The notes beneath the pieces are model-generated. The model saw only the letters and a program-made list of their open reading frames with translations, did no database searches and had not been told where the DNA came from. The translations under genes were made by a program, and so were the position numbers. Below, piece by piece: positions 10,748 through 21,102 of a stretch of 64,000 bases of DNA. Positions within the stretch are counted from its first letter, which is position 1. Each line of letters starts with the position of its first letter. Source of the DNA: Trematomus loennbergii (Eukaryota > Chordata > Actinopteri > Perciformes > Nototheniidae); assembly GCA_012861695.1 (NCBI GenBank), contig JAAOOA010000134.1, positions 312,501-376,500 on the forward strand, read 5' to 3'.

Positions 10748-10966
10748 CTTCTACTTTTACACTGTATATCAGTATGTAGTGTCTCTACTTTAAAGAGTCC
10801 TCTGCTGATGTTCAGGTGTATATCAGTATGTAGTGTCTCTACTTTAAAGAGTCCTCTCCTGCTGATGTTCAGGTGTATATCAGTATGTAGTGTCTCTACT
10901 TTAAAGAGTCCTCTCCTGCTGATGTTCAGGTGTATATCAGTATGTAGTGTCTCTACTTTCAATTGT
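10748..10966. repeat. 57-bp minisatellite, about four copies
   Basis: TATATCAGTATGTAGTGTCT occurs at about 10764, 10819, 10876 and 10933, with 54-57-bp spacing. The left edge touches a single copy of the CTACTTTTACTCAAGTACAAG motif that forms larger arrays at 25.5 and 39.7 kb. A (TA)n tract follows at 11023-11057. Open frames here on both strands are repeat artefacts. Confidence 0.85.
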
Positions 10967-11020
10967 CTGCTTTCATATTGTTTGTCTGTTCATTATTGTA
11001 ACAAAAACTATAAACAATAA

Positions 11021-11060
<40 letters not shown>

Positions 11061-11101
11061 CATATACATACATACATGATACATGTTGATTGTCTGTTCA
11101 G

Positions 11102-11359
11102 GTGAGCGAGCGCCTGAGTGACAAGTGGAGCATCGTGCAGGCGGTGTCTCCTCTGGATCCGCCTCAGCTCAACCCTCTGCACGACGGCAGCTTCTCGCAG
11201 CTGAAGGAGGCCGTGGAGCAGATGGTGGCGGAGAAGCAGAGCCAATGGGACGACTTCCTGGACCCGGTGCTGTTTCTGTTCAGAACGTCCAGCAACCCCA
11301 CCACCAAGTTCAGCCCCTACTCCCTCATGTTCAGCAGGAAGCCTGACCTGCCCAACCAG
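11102..11359 (+). CDS. Integrase-like exon A
   Basis: The acceptor TGTCTGTTCAG lies directly after a (TA)n/CATA microsatellite, and the donor is CAGGTGGGC. All 86 codons are open. The minus-strand frame over 10973-11410 is the shadow of this exon plus the microsatellite. Confidence 0.65.
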
Positions 11360-12646
11360 GTGGGCAGAGAAAAGATAAGAAGTCAAAGTCAACTTTTTTG
11401 TCAATCTCAAAATATGTTTGTAAGAAGTACTTTATTGATCCCAATGTGGGAAATGTTTGTGTTGCAGCAGCATAAAAAGACATGGCATTGTAAAGTAAAA
11501 ATTAAAAGACTATAAATAAACACGAAAGTAGAAAATATCCATGTTGAATTTACAAATTGACAATAACAAGATATAAAGCAAGTTATTATATTTACATAAG
11601 TATGTGACGGATGGAATATTACATATTAAATATCCGTTGGGAATCCATTGTTCAGAGAAGAGAAACATAGTAGAATCAGAATATGACCAGGTACGAGGAA
11701 TTTGACTTGATGTCATAATAATAATAATAAAGCTTTATTTATAGCACTTTTCATACAACACATGCAGCTCAGAGGGGATGTGGCTGAGGTAATGTGAACT
11801 CGGAAATGTTGAGAACCCCAAAGTTTTATGTTATAAATGTACGGGTCCCCAGAACATAGAAAACTGCATATGTTGGTGAATTTGCATAATTAGCACAAGT
11901 TGCATTTATTAGCATTATAGCTAAATAAAAAGAAAAACAACACAGTAAGGATAACACATTTTATTTTGTGCTCTCTATATCCATTTCAGGACCCAAAATG
12001 GCAGTTTAAACCAGAACGTGGCCATGTTTGTACTCTGTGGGACCACCATGAGTAGTGTTGCAACCATTGGATACAGAGAGCACCAGATCAACATTATTAC
12101 CTCTACTGTGGACAATTTATTTTCAAACATATAAGCAATCTGTCCAACCCAAACGATCCAGCATCCACTAAATCCTCAAAATCATCCCAAAATGCATTGA
12201 AATCAGCCCAAATATGGTAATTTCTGGTTAAAACTGCCATTTATGATCCGGAAAATGTTAGACATAGATTCAACATCTTCAATAACCCCCCAAACCACTC
12301 CTAAACTGTCCAAATCGGCCAAGCCATCTTTTAACTAATGCTAATTAATGCAACTTGTACTAATTGTGCAAATTGCCCAGCATATGCAAGTTTATATCTG
12401 GCAGTTTCTATGTGCTGGAGCCCCTAGTATACATTTCTGTCATAAAACTGTGCGGTAATCAACAGGGTTATGAGTAGACAACTACTATCTGGTACGTTTC
12501 CTCGCTCTAATTGAAAGTGGTTCCTCCAGACGACGTTGAGCCTGCTGAGTTACCATGACCAGGAGCAGGATGAGTTCTCCACGACGGAGAAGGCCTCCTC
12601 GTTTCTGAGCGCGATGCAGGAGCAGCAGAACTCTGTGAAGCAGCTG
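11102..12646 (+). CDS. Retroviral-type (Ty3/Gypsy-like) integrase gene fragment, two spliced exons
   Basis: Two phase-0 exons, 11102-11359 (86 codons) and 12530-12646 (39 codons), are each bounded by AG and GT sites. The first encodes VSERLSDKWSIVQAVSPLDP, a QLNPL..GSFSQLKEAVEQM stretch and WDDFLDPVLFLFRTSSNPTT followed by KFSPYSLMFSRKPDLP. This matches the last part of Gypsy integrase cores, including the W(D)..LD.VLF..RT..N..TK.SPY.LMF signature. The second encodes an acidic, Gln-rich tail. Introns inside an integrase frame are unlike a live LTR element. They fit a host-recruited gene such as the fish GIN family, which is inference. Upstream catalytic D,D exons and a start were not found. 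Confidence 0.6.
11810..12460. mobile_element. Long-palindrome MITE
   Basis: The outer arms are inverted copies with gaps. AGTTTTATG, then ACATAGAAA.CTGC, GCATATG and TTTGCA.AATTAG.ACAAGTTGCATT on the left all recur inverted on the right, up to CATAAAACT at 12441. The structure would fold into a long imperfect hairpin. It lies in the intron between the two integrase-like exons. Confidence 0.65.
12530..12646 (+). CDS. Integrase-like exon B
   Basis: The acceptor is TTCCTCCAG and the donor CTGGTGAGT. The exon reads TTLSLLSYHDQEQDEFSTTE and ends NSVKQL, phase 0 on both sides. The intron between A and B carries a palindromic MITE, and the next intron starts with a 37-bp minisatellite. No third exon was recognised. 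Confidence 0.55.
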
Positions 12647-12715
12647 GTGAGTTATTTTGCACTATTTGTTTTAACCATTGTCTTTATTAAAGGTCACCTA
12701 TTGTGCAAAATCCAC

Positions 12716-12897
12716 TTCTTCATGTCTCCTCTACATCATCATGTGTCCCCTGTTCTTCATGTCTCTTCTACATCAACATGTGTCCCCTCTTCTTCATGTC
12801 TCTTCTACATCAACATGTGTCCCCTCTTCTTCATGTCTCTTCTACATCAACATGTGTCCCCTCTTCTTCATGTCTCTTCTTCATCAACATGTGAATA
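12716..12897. repeat. 37-bp minisatellite, five copies
   Basis: TCTTCATGTCTC recurs every 37 bases at about 12717, 12754, 12791, 12828 and 12865, with CTACATCAACATGTGTCCCC inside each unit. The period is not a multiple of three, so all three plus frames are open and none is a gene. Confidence 0.85.
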
Positions 12898-12954
12898 ACA
12901 TATGGCCCTGTAGTGAAGGGCAAGGTGACACAAAGGCACATTGACATCAAGAGG

Positions 12955-13115
12955 CAATGCAGACAATGCAGGCCAAGAGCAACACCCGCCAGGCAGTAAT
13001 GTCGCGGTGAAGCACAGTAGGGCAGGCAAGCCAGCTGTGCAGACAGACACAGCCGTGAGGGCAGACCAAGCGGCAAACTCTGTGGCAGAGCCGGGACGCC
13101 AATAAGGAAGTGCCA
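12955..13115. repeat. Dispersed repeat shared with 23910-24015
   Basis: GCGGTGAAGCACAGTAGGGC and the following GCAGACAGACACAGCCGTGA are found at both loci in the same orientation. The function is not recognised. I looked for tRNA-type A and B boxes expected of a SINE and could not identify them. 13140-13330 holds nothing I recognise. Confidence 0.6.
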
Positions 13116-14851
13116 CAAACCGCAGTTCATCTATTGGCCGATAGGCAATGACTGCAGAAAGGAAGAATTTCCATAGACCCCCATGGTAAAATGCCCAACT
13201 TTACAGCAGAAATAAACATGTTTCTACCCTGGATGCAATACAAATTATTTGGGATATAGTTAGATTTCACCTTAATGATTATTAATTGTTGAGTGAATTG
13301 TTTTTAACGCGACCCTTTTATTTATATTAAAGTGGACCTATCATGCTATATTTGAATAATATAGTGTAGGACCATACCTATATAAGGCATATTTATACTT
13401 TTTGTTTTTCAAAATACCAAACAGATCATGCATTTTAGCCATGCCTCATTTTGCTCAATTTGACCATTTCTAGCTCTGGGCAGATTCAGTGAGAACAGCA
13501 CCATCTACAGGCCTGGCATATGTACTATGGCGTTTCCATGTTGAAAATAATCGTTTCTACGATGCATTGTGATGCGGACGTGGACGATTCGGTCTCGATG
13601 CAGTAACGGAAGATAACCGATTATAGCGTAGTAACGTTGCTTCCTGATTTTCCGGCCGCGGCTTTACTATAATGTTTTTTTTTCTGTCACTTTAATATCA
13701 AATCGGTCGGTGACGCAGAGATCAGTGAACATACTGACAGCGGCACAGCGGCACCAAACACGGAGCAGTCTGCTTTATCCACCAACACCAGTCCAGAACC
13801 AACAGCAGAAGGACCCGCTCTGAATCACTCCGTGTCGCTGCGGCTCAGAGACACAAGGATTTATGTTTTTCAAAAATAATCGTGTTACAATCATGTCAGG
13901 TTTTTGGTGGATTTAATTAAGTCTTGGATTGCAGAGTATGAATGTCCTCTAGCAATTTTCAGACGATATTATTATATACGTGTGTAAAGTTTGTGAAGGC
14001 AGGAGGAAAAAAGCTTCCGCGATCACTGTCTCCTCTCCGTTCCTCCAAACCCCGCCCCCTCCCTGAAAATAATGAGTGACAGGCTGATAGTGACCCGATA
14101 GAAACTTTATTATTCACTTAATCACTGATTGAGATATAATGAAGCTAACTTAATCTCATACATTATGTAACAGTAAGACAGAGAATGTAAGTGTGCACCC
14201 ACATGCAGTATTTTTGTTTGTATATGCTGTTGTAAATACTCCTGTTGTCTGCTGTGTTCAGACTCAAGTCCTGTGTGTGATGCCACATTCAGGACATGCA
14301 GTGTCCTTTCTTTAACAGAAGACTGTTGCTAGAAGCTGCAGCTAGACTGCAGAAGCATTAGTTTTTTGTTTTTGAGGATGGAACAACTTCACACACAGAT
14401 ATAGGGAGGTTAGACATATACAATTAATTTATTTTGGTTTATAAATTAATGTCAAGACATTTATGTTCTTGATTTCTGAAGCACTTTCTAAATAATAAAA
14501 AGAGAGTTCATATGTATTTACTGCATGTATGCATTGATGAAAAATAAGCCATGTGCAGTAATATAGAAAATTGAGGATGCAACGCATTGCAGAGGTGGGG
14601 ACTCGAGTCACATGACTTGACTCGAGTCAGACTCGAGTCGCATATTTTTGGACTTGAGACTTGCTTGACTAACATTGATAAAAGACTTGACTTGACTTTG
14701 ACTTGGTATTCATGACTTGAGACTTGACTTAAGCTTGAGACGGATGACTTGAAAGGACTTGTCTGTTTAAAATTAAATATTTGCGTTTGTTTTTGTAGTG
14801 AGATATTACGTTTAGTTTTTTCGAAAAACGTGATTGGGTGATTATAGCGCC

Positions 14852-15079
14852 ATGCGCGCAAACCTGGCAACCCACTGGCGCATGGCAGCGGCTAGCGTTA
14901 CTCCAAAAATAGTGAAGTTTGGATTCAAGGATTATGTTGTCGATGACGCTAATAAGAAGACAACAGCGGTCTGCAGGGTCTGCAGCATAAAGATCAGTGA
15001 CACGACCACCAAAACATCCAACTTCATTCGTCACTACAAAAAAACCCACAGAGAAAGGTGCGTGAATGTGTTGTGTTAG
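14852..15079 (+). CDS. BED zinc-finger N-terminus of hAT transposase
   Basis: From ATG at 14852 the frame reads MRANLATHWRMAAASVTPKI and contains a BED-type finger CRVCSIKISD...SNFIRHYKKTH (Cx2C...Hx4H). BED fingers bind the termini of hAT elements. After KTHRER a GTGCGT donor-like site suggests this is exon 1 of a spliced transposase. The catalytic part is missing from this element, so it is a deletion derivative. Confidence 0.65.
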   Translation: MRANLATHWRMAAASVTPKIVKFGFKDYVVDDANKKTTAVCRVCSIKISDTTTKTSNFIRHYKKTHRERCVNVLC

Positions 15080-15223
15080 CTAGAAAGCTAACGTTAAGTT
15101 TAAGCTACGTTAGACTTGGTTTCAAATCGATTAAGCATTGCAAAGAGAAGACAAAACGGTAAATGAACACTAGAACCGCCAAGGGATTCATTTTGACTAA
15201 CCCTGATACTGACGGGCTGTCAG

Positions 15224-15339
<116 letters not shown>

Positions 15340-16566
15340 GAGATGCCTCGTTTATTTCCTCTGTGTTATCAGAAGTTACTGTAAACTGTTGAATAATGTA
15401 GTTCATCTACTTTTAGTAGTTTGTTTAAATGTTTTAATTATGTTGTTTTTGTTTGTAGAAGTGCATCATTTCTTGATTTATTGTAAAATGAATCTGAACT
15501 TTTTGATCTGTTATGATGATAAACTGAAGCAATTTCTAAATTAACCCAATTAACTGAGTTTTAAATCGTCCTACTTAGTTTATAAGGAAATTATGAAGAG
15601 GAACAAATTAAATGATTTGAAAATGATATCTATGTAGGTGCTGACGCTGTTGGCGGTTCTAGTGTTAACAGAAATTTAAATTAAATATGTGTAATGGCAA
15701 ATGCCATATATGATTTTCTTACCTGGAATTCTGCCTTTTTGAACAGACTTTTTTGACTGAGTCCTAGCTATATTGTCTGCAGTTCTAGGGTTAATATTAA
15801 TCTAATATGATTGTCATCGGTCTAAATTAGATTTCAAATGATTAACTGTGGATGTAATGAAGATCATAGTGTGGGTTAAATCCATTTTCATAACCACTGT
15901 CTTTTAACTGATTTAAATGGGGAAACTGGGCTTATTCATCAGAATTTTGTATGACTTGACTTGACTTGACCTGAGCAATGACTTGACTTGACTTGCTTGA
16001 CTCTCACCACAGTGACTTGGGACTTGCTTGATACTTGTAGGTCAAGACTTGAGACTTGCTCATGACTTGCACATGTAGGACTTACTCCCACCTCTGCATC
16101 GGGATATCAAATTGAATCGAATCGTTGACAGGATAATCGTAATCGAATCGAATCGTGAGACCAGTGAAGATGCACAGCCCTACCGGACAGTGTTCAAATC
16201 TGGATCAGTTTTTATCAGATCCATTGCAGCCCCTTTTTTAGAGATTTGGGTATGGAGGAAAATAGAGAGGGTTGTGTTTTTCTGACACTTGGTGAGTTCC
16301 CTGGAACACCGGGACACATATTCATGTATACAAGACGTACAAAAGTGCATTTTGCATGATAGGTCCCCTTTAAGTCTTAAGTGTTTGCATAAATTAGGGC
16401 GTGGTCACTTTGATGGACAGGTACGTGCCTCACTGTCAGCTAACAGCAACTTGTCCACTCTGATAGGCTAGAACGTTAGCTAGTTGTAGTTACTGTACTT
16501 GACCCTTTAGCCGTGTTCGTGGTGATTGTGCCTTTTAGGGAATGTGTTACAAATACCAGAATTAAA

Positions 16567-16638
16567 ATGTCGTGCTGTGTGGTTGAATGTACTAACAGAA
16601 CTTCCAAGAAGTCTACTCTCAGCTTTTTTGTTGAGTAA
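16567..16638 (+). pseudogene. Possible THAP-finger N-terminus fragment
   Basis: A short frame starts MSCCVVECTNRTSKKSTLSF and stops at TAA. The C..VxxCTNR...LSFF pattern matches the start of THAP domains (C2CH fingers found in P-like, Kolobok and ISL2EU transposases). It sits in the sequence interrupted by the 16770-20497 hAT. The identification rests on about 20 residues. Confidence 0.4.
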
Positions 16639-16730
16639 AATGATAATATTATACATGTTAGCAGGTGTTTGTGTGCTTGTTAGCTTAGCTTGTTATATAG
16701 GTTATTAGCCAGCTAAAGACGTAACCCTTT

Positions 16731-16737
<7 letters not shown>

Positions 16738-16769
<32 letters not shown>
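16738..16769. repeat. (AT)n microsatellite, hAT landing site
   Basis: An alternating AT run directly precedes the CAGCGACGTGC end of the hAT at 16770. A similar ATATATG run follows its right end at 20498, so the element inserted into this microsatellite. Confidence 0.85.
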
Positions 16770-16771
<2 letters not shown>

Positions 16772-17050
16772 GCGACGTGCAGTCAGGGGAGGCAGGGGAG
16801 GCAGAGCCTCACCTGTCATACTCCAATGTAACAGAAAAACAACTAAAGAAAAACTAAATAGTAATAATAATAAAATGTCTCCACTGATCTGTGTTGTAAG
16901 TGTGATTTCTGTATGATTCCAATTGCTTTTTACAGTCAAAATCAGCAAATTGGCCTAGCTCTGCTACAACTACATGGGAGCGATGAGGATTGAGGCAGGG
17001 ACGAGCTCTGCCTCACGTAAGCCCACAGTAACTGGCTGGAGCGGGGGCAC

Positions 17051-18418
17051 CAGTGGCGGCTGGTGGAAAATATTTTAGGTGGGGCTGTGGAAATGGTGAT
17101 CAAACAATACTAGGGCAGTCCGGGGTGATGTTCCCCCGGTAAACATTTTTGAGAAAAGACCCCTTAAATTATGACTTCTGGTGATGTTAGAGATCAGTCT
17201 TCTCATAAAAATATGAGAAGACTGATCAATACCTCCATAACTTCAGTGTGGTTAGCTATGAATCTTCCAAAACTTCCAAACACCTTGTCCTGGACATAGT
17301 TTCTACAGCATAAACTGTGCAACAGTACAGTAGGCCCACACAAACTGCAGAACACCGGGGCTTTGGGAACACTCAAAATTACTTAAAATGATTTAATTCC
17401 CATTTAACCTGTTAAGGGGCTTTTTCCCCGTTTTTTTTCTCACGAAACTGTGTCTCAGGGCTTCTTAAAATGTAATAAACTATTCATGTGTCCTACTCAG
17501 AGGAAACGCATCTAACTGATGATATGAACCATGTTTACCGAAACAATACACAAGTCTCACAAGAAGCGTCTAAATGAGCCCTGAGCGAAAAAATGCTAAC
17601 GCACTCTAGTTATAAATCAATCGATATACTTATCGGATATGCACAAACAAGCTTACAAGCTGAGATTCCACATATTCTAGAAATATAAGTATCATCACTG
17701 AGCGATCAGAACTAGCGACAGGGGAAGCAAATACAGACATCACACGACGTAGCTTTAGGTAGCAAAACATGGAGATATGCTCACCTTTTGCAGAATAACA
17801 ATTCTGATCAAAAACGAGAAAAACGCAGCTGAAGGTTAATCCATAGTCCATAATCCAATGTGTCTGTCACTTTGAAAAATGATTGATGATCCATAATTCC
17901 ATTTTTATGTCAAAAACTGAGTTTTCATTAGCTGCTAATGGTAGCTTCCAGAGTGTATGACAGCTTCCTGTTTTGTCTCCTTGGATACGAGTCCAAACAA
18001 CTCACAGACTGCACTGGGCGCTGACGTAGGAGCCCTGTGACCATCATATTTGACGACGCTGATTGGCTGAAATTATGTTTCGGCGGCATAGTTTAAAGAT
18101 AGCAACAGTTGGCTTCTGCTGCACTTGCTGCCCTCTCGTCTGGGCGCTGTGCATAGCGCCCAGACGAGAGGGAGTAATGATACACAGGCAAGGCCAGGCA
18201 GGAAACATGTGACTTATCAGTAACTTTAGACATCGTAACACAATTTTAAACGAGATTTTATTGTAGATTATACATTTTACTGATACCAATTAATAATATT
18301 TACCTTGTTTATTAAAAATAAAAATAAAATAAAAAATATATTTTTAATTTTTTCAATTTTTTATGTGGGAAGAGGGGGGGGCGGCGCCCCTAGCGCCCCT
18401 ATGGGCCGGCCGCCACTG
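17051..18418 (+). mobile_element. hAT copy A (CAGTGGCGGC ends)
   Basis: It starts CAGTGGCGGCTGGTGG and ends CGGCCGCCACTG. The flanks GGGGGCAC (17043-17050) and GCGGGCAT (18419-18426) match at 6 of 8. Inside, 17404-17960 is homologous to the piggyBac-like family of the window, so one transposon carries a piece of another. No transposase was seen. It is near-identical to copy B in reverse orientation. Confidence 0.8.
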
Positions 18419-18595
18419 GCGGGCATTAATGTAGCGCGGGCACTTATTTTGTGAGCGCGCTCAAGCCAGGCTCATTTGCTTACTGTGGGGTGAGGTAAGG
18501 CACAGATCTCACCTCAGAATGCGTCACCCCACAGAAACTGGCTGGAAAGCGGGCCCTAAGCGCATGCCTGTTACCATCTCACTGTATGTCACCAA

Positions 18596-19948
18596 CAGTG
18601 GCGGCCGGTCCATAGGGGCGCTAGGGGCGCCGCCCCACCTCTTCCCATATTAAAAAAATAAATAAAAAAAAAATATATATATATTTTTATTTTTAATGAA
18701 CAAGGTAAATATTATATAATTGGTATCAGTAAAATGTATAATCTACAATAAAATCTCGTTTAAAATTGTGTTACGATGTCTAAAGTTACTGATAAGTCAC
18801 ATGTTTCCTGCCTGGCCTTGCCCGTGTACCTTCTCTTCTGGGCGCTAAGAGAGGAGCCCTCAACCAGTGCAGCAGCAGCCACTAGCAGCTGACTGTTGCT
18901 ATCTGTAACGTGTAAACTATGCCGCGAAAACATAATTTCAGCCAATCAGCGTCGTCAAATATGATGGTCACAGGGCTCCTACGTGAGCCCGGTGCAGTCT
19001 GTGAGTTGTTTGGACTCGTATCCAAGGAGACAAAACAGGAAGCTGTCATACACTCTGGAAGCTACAGCTAATGAAAACTCCGTTTTTTACATAAAAATGG
19101 AATTATAGATCATCAATCATTTTTCAAAGTGACAGACACATTGGATTAATCTATGGATTACCTTCAGCTGCGTTTTTCTCGTTTTTGATCAGAATTGTTA
19201 TTCTGCAAAAGGTGAGCCTATCTCCATGTTTTGCTACCTAAAGCTACGTCGTGATGTCTGTATTTGCTTCCCCTGTCGCGAGTTCTGATCGCTCAGTGAT
19301 GATACTTATATTTCTAGAATATGTGGAATCTCAGCTTGTAAACTTGTTTGTGCATATCCGATAAGTATATCGATTGATTTATACCTAGAATGCGTTAGCA
19401 TTTTTTCGCTCAAGGCTCATTTAGACGCTTCTTGTGAGACTTGTTTTGTTTCGGTAAACATGGTTCATATCATTAGTTAGATGCGTTTCCTCTGAGTAGG
19501 ACACATGAATAGTTTATTACATTTTAAGAAGCCCTGAGACACAGTTTCGTGAGAAAAAAAACGGGGGGAAAAAGCCCCTTAACAGGTTAAATGGGAATTA
19601 AATCAGTGTTCCCAAAGCCCCGGTGTTCTGCAGTTTGTGTGGGCCTACTGTACTGTTGCACAGTTTATGCTGTAGAAACTATATCCAGGACAAGGTGTTT
19701 GGAAGTTTTGGAAGATTCATAGCTAACCACACTGAAGTTATGGAGGTATTGATCAGTCTTCTCATATTTTTAAGCCTCAAATTGTCCTTCTCCCCCCCCT
19801 CCCCCCTCTAACATCACCAGAAGTCATGATTTAAGGGGTCTTTTCTCAACAAAAAAATTACCGGGGGAGCATCCCCCGGACCCCTCTAGTATTGTTTGAT
19901 CACCATTTCCACAGCCCCACCTAAAATATTTTCCACCAGCCGCCACTG
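18596..19948 (-). mobile_element. hAT copy B, inverted relative to copy A
   Basis: It starts CAGTGGCGGCCGGTCC and ends CCAGCCGCCACTG. A perfect 8-bp duplication, GTCACCAA, lies at 18588-18595 and 19949-19956, the hallmark of hAT insertion. Its orientation is opposite to copy A, with only 177 bases of host sequence between them. Confidence 0.88.
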
Positions 19949-20142
19949 GTCACCAATGTAATGTTTGTAGATCCCTTTATTACATTTATCCTCGCCATCC
20001 ATAGTCTCTAAATAACTTATTTCACGTATATATGATATTTAGGCCCGCTGGTCTCATCATACAACGGCAATGAAAAAAGCACCAGGAGAGGCAGCCATAA
20101 CGTGAGCCCACAGATTCTTGTTGCTACTGTTATTCTACGCAG

Positions 20143-20265
20143 AAATGGTAGACGCAAACAACAAACTAGACTTTTGAAACTACAGGAAGATAAGGAGGAC
20201 TTTTACAAAAAAGTAATGGAGATTGTTGTCCAGAAGGATAGCATGGACTTCATCTTCAAGTCAAG
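20143..20265 (+). CDS. Candidate internal exon of hAT transposase
   Basis: Acceptor ATTCTACGCAG and donor AGGTAAGAC bound 123 bases that are open in one frame: NGRRKQQTRLLKLQEDKEDF and then YKKVMEIVVQKDSMDFIFK. The charged, helical stretch has no domain I can name. Its place inside a hAT element suggests a transposase remnant, but I do not recognise it firmly. Confidence 0.35.
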
Positions 20266-20679
20266 GTAAGACCACAATTGTAATGAACATGGGATCTTAC
20301 TAAGAAAGAACAATCCAATATTTAGATTTTGTGTATCCTTTTGTTGAACGGTCTGTTTAAAATGAATCGAAGCATCAGACTAAAAAAGCTTTTGAAAATA
20401 ACCGAATATTTCGATTAAGGTCAAAATATAATATTTGTAAATCTGACTCTGAAAGAGTCAGTGCCTCACCAGACATGAACCTCACCGCACGTCACTGATA
20501 TATGTATATATACAGTTTAGTTTATGATTCAGCCTTGGGTAAGACTTTTACAGTCTATGGTTATGACGCCCATAATGTTAAACGGGAACAAATGTTAAAA
20601 GGGGACCCAATTATCCCAGTGGTGGCTGCCGGAGTCCACCGGCCAGAGCTAACGGAGCCGCAGGGAGCTAGCTAGCCCC

Positions 20680-20718
20680 CGTTAGCTCCGTTAGCTCCGT
20701 TAGCTCCGTTAGCTCCGG
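20680..20718 (+). repeat. (GTTAGCTCC)n short tandem repeat
   Basis: The 9-bp unit GTTAGCTCC is repeated about four times within a GC-rich stretch rich in AGCTAAC/GTTAGC words. 20498-21102 otherwise shows no gene. Its right part (GTGACGTCACCCATAGG and TATATACAGTCC, in either orientation) looks like another decayed DNA transposon. Confidence 0.75.
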
Positions 20719-21102
20719 AGGCGGAGTCCGGCGTTATAACTGGAGATCAAGGAATGCAGCGAAACACGGACTTGGTTCGCCTGCAGCCCGCTGTAGTATT
20801 AGTTAAATAAATGATGTTGAACAAGGCTTATTAAGTGAGCATGAGCATGTGAGCATTTTAGCCTAGCTTGGCAGCTTCAGCTAGATCGGGAGCTTGGAGC
20901 CCCGCCTTGTGCTTCAGCAGCAGGTCCCGCCTCGGCTCCGCATCTTTGCCCATTTTTGGATCAGGCTGGAGCAGGCGGGAGTTAGACTCTGACGTCACTG
21001 TCGAGCCGTTAGTGGCCGACTCCGCCTACTAAGGCTTCTCTGCAACTCTGCAGAATCCTATGGGTGACGTCACGGAACCTACGTCCATTTATATATACAG
21101 TC

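Larger units (their letters stand above)
16770..20497 (+). mobile_element. hAT element with CAGYGACGTGC ends, host to two further hATs
   Basis: The left end CAGCGACGTGCAGTCAGG and the inverse of the right end CAGTGACGTGCGGTGAGG form a terminal inverted repeat. Own sequence is about 16770-17050, 18419-18595 and 19949-20497; the rest is copies A and B of another hAT. The flanks are AT repeats, so no exact target duplication can be read. A candidate transposase exon lies at 20143-20265. Confidence 0.7.

Noticed and set aside
10973..11410. 145-codon minus-strand frame
   Set aside because: It is a shadow of integrase-like exon A extended through the TA microsatellite.
12536..12944. Overlapping plus-strand frames with repeated CLFYINMCPLFFMS-type text
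   Set aside because: They are produced by the 37-bp minisatellite; the real exon ends at 12646.
12955..13115. tRNA-derived SINE
   Set aside because: The repeat is shared with 23.9 kb, but convincing A and B boxes and a poly-A or simple tail were not seen.
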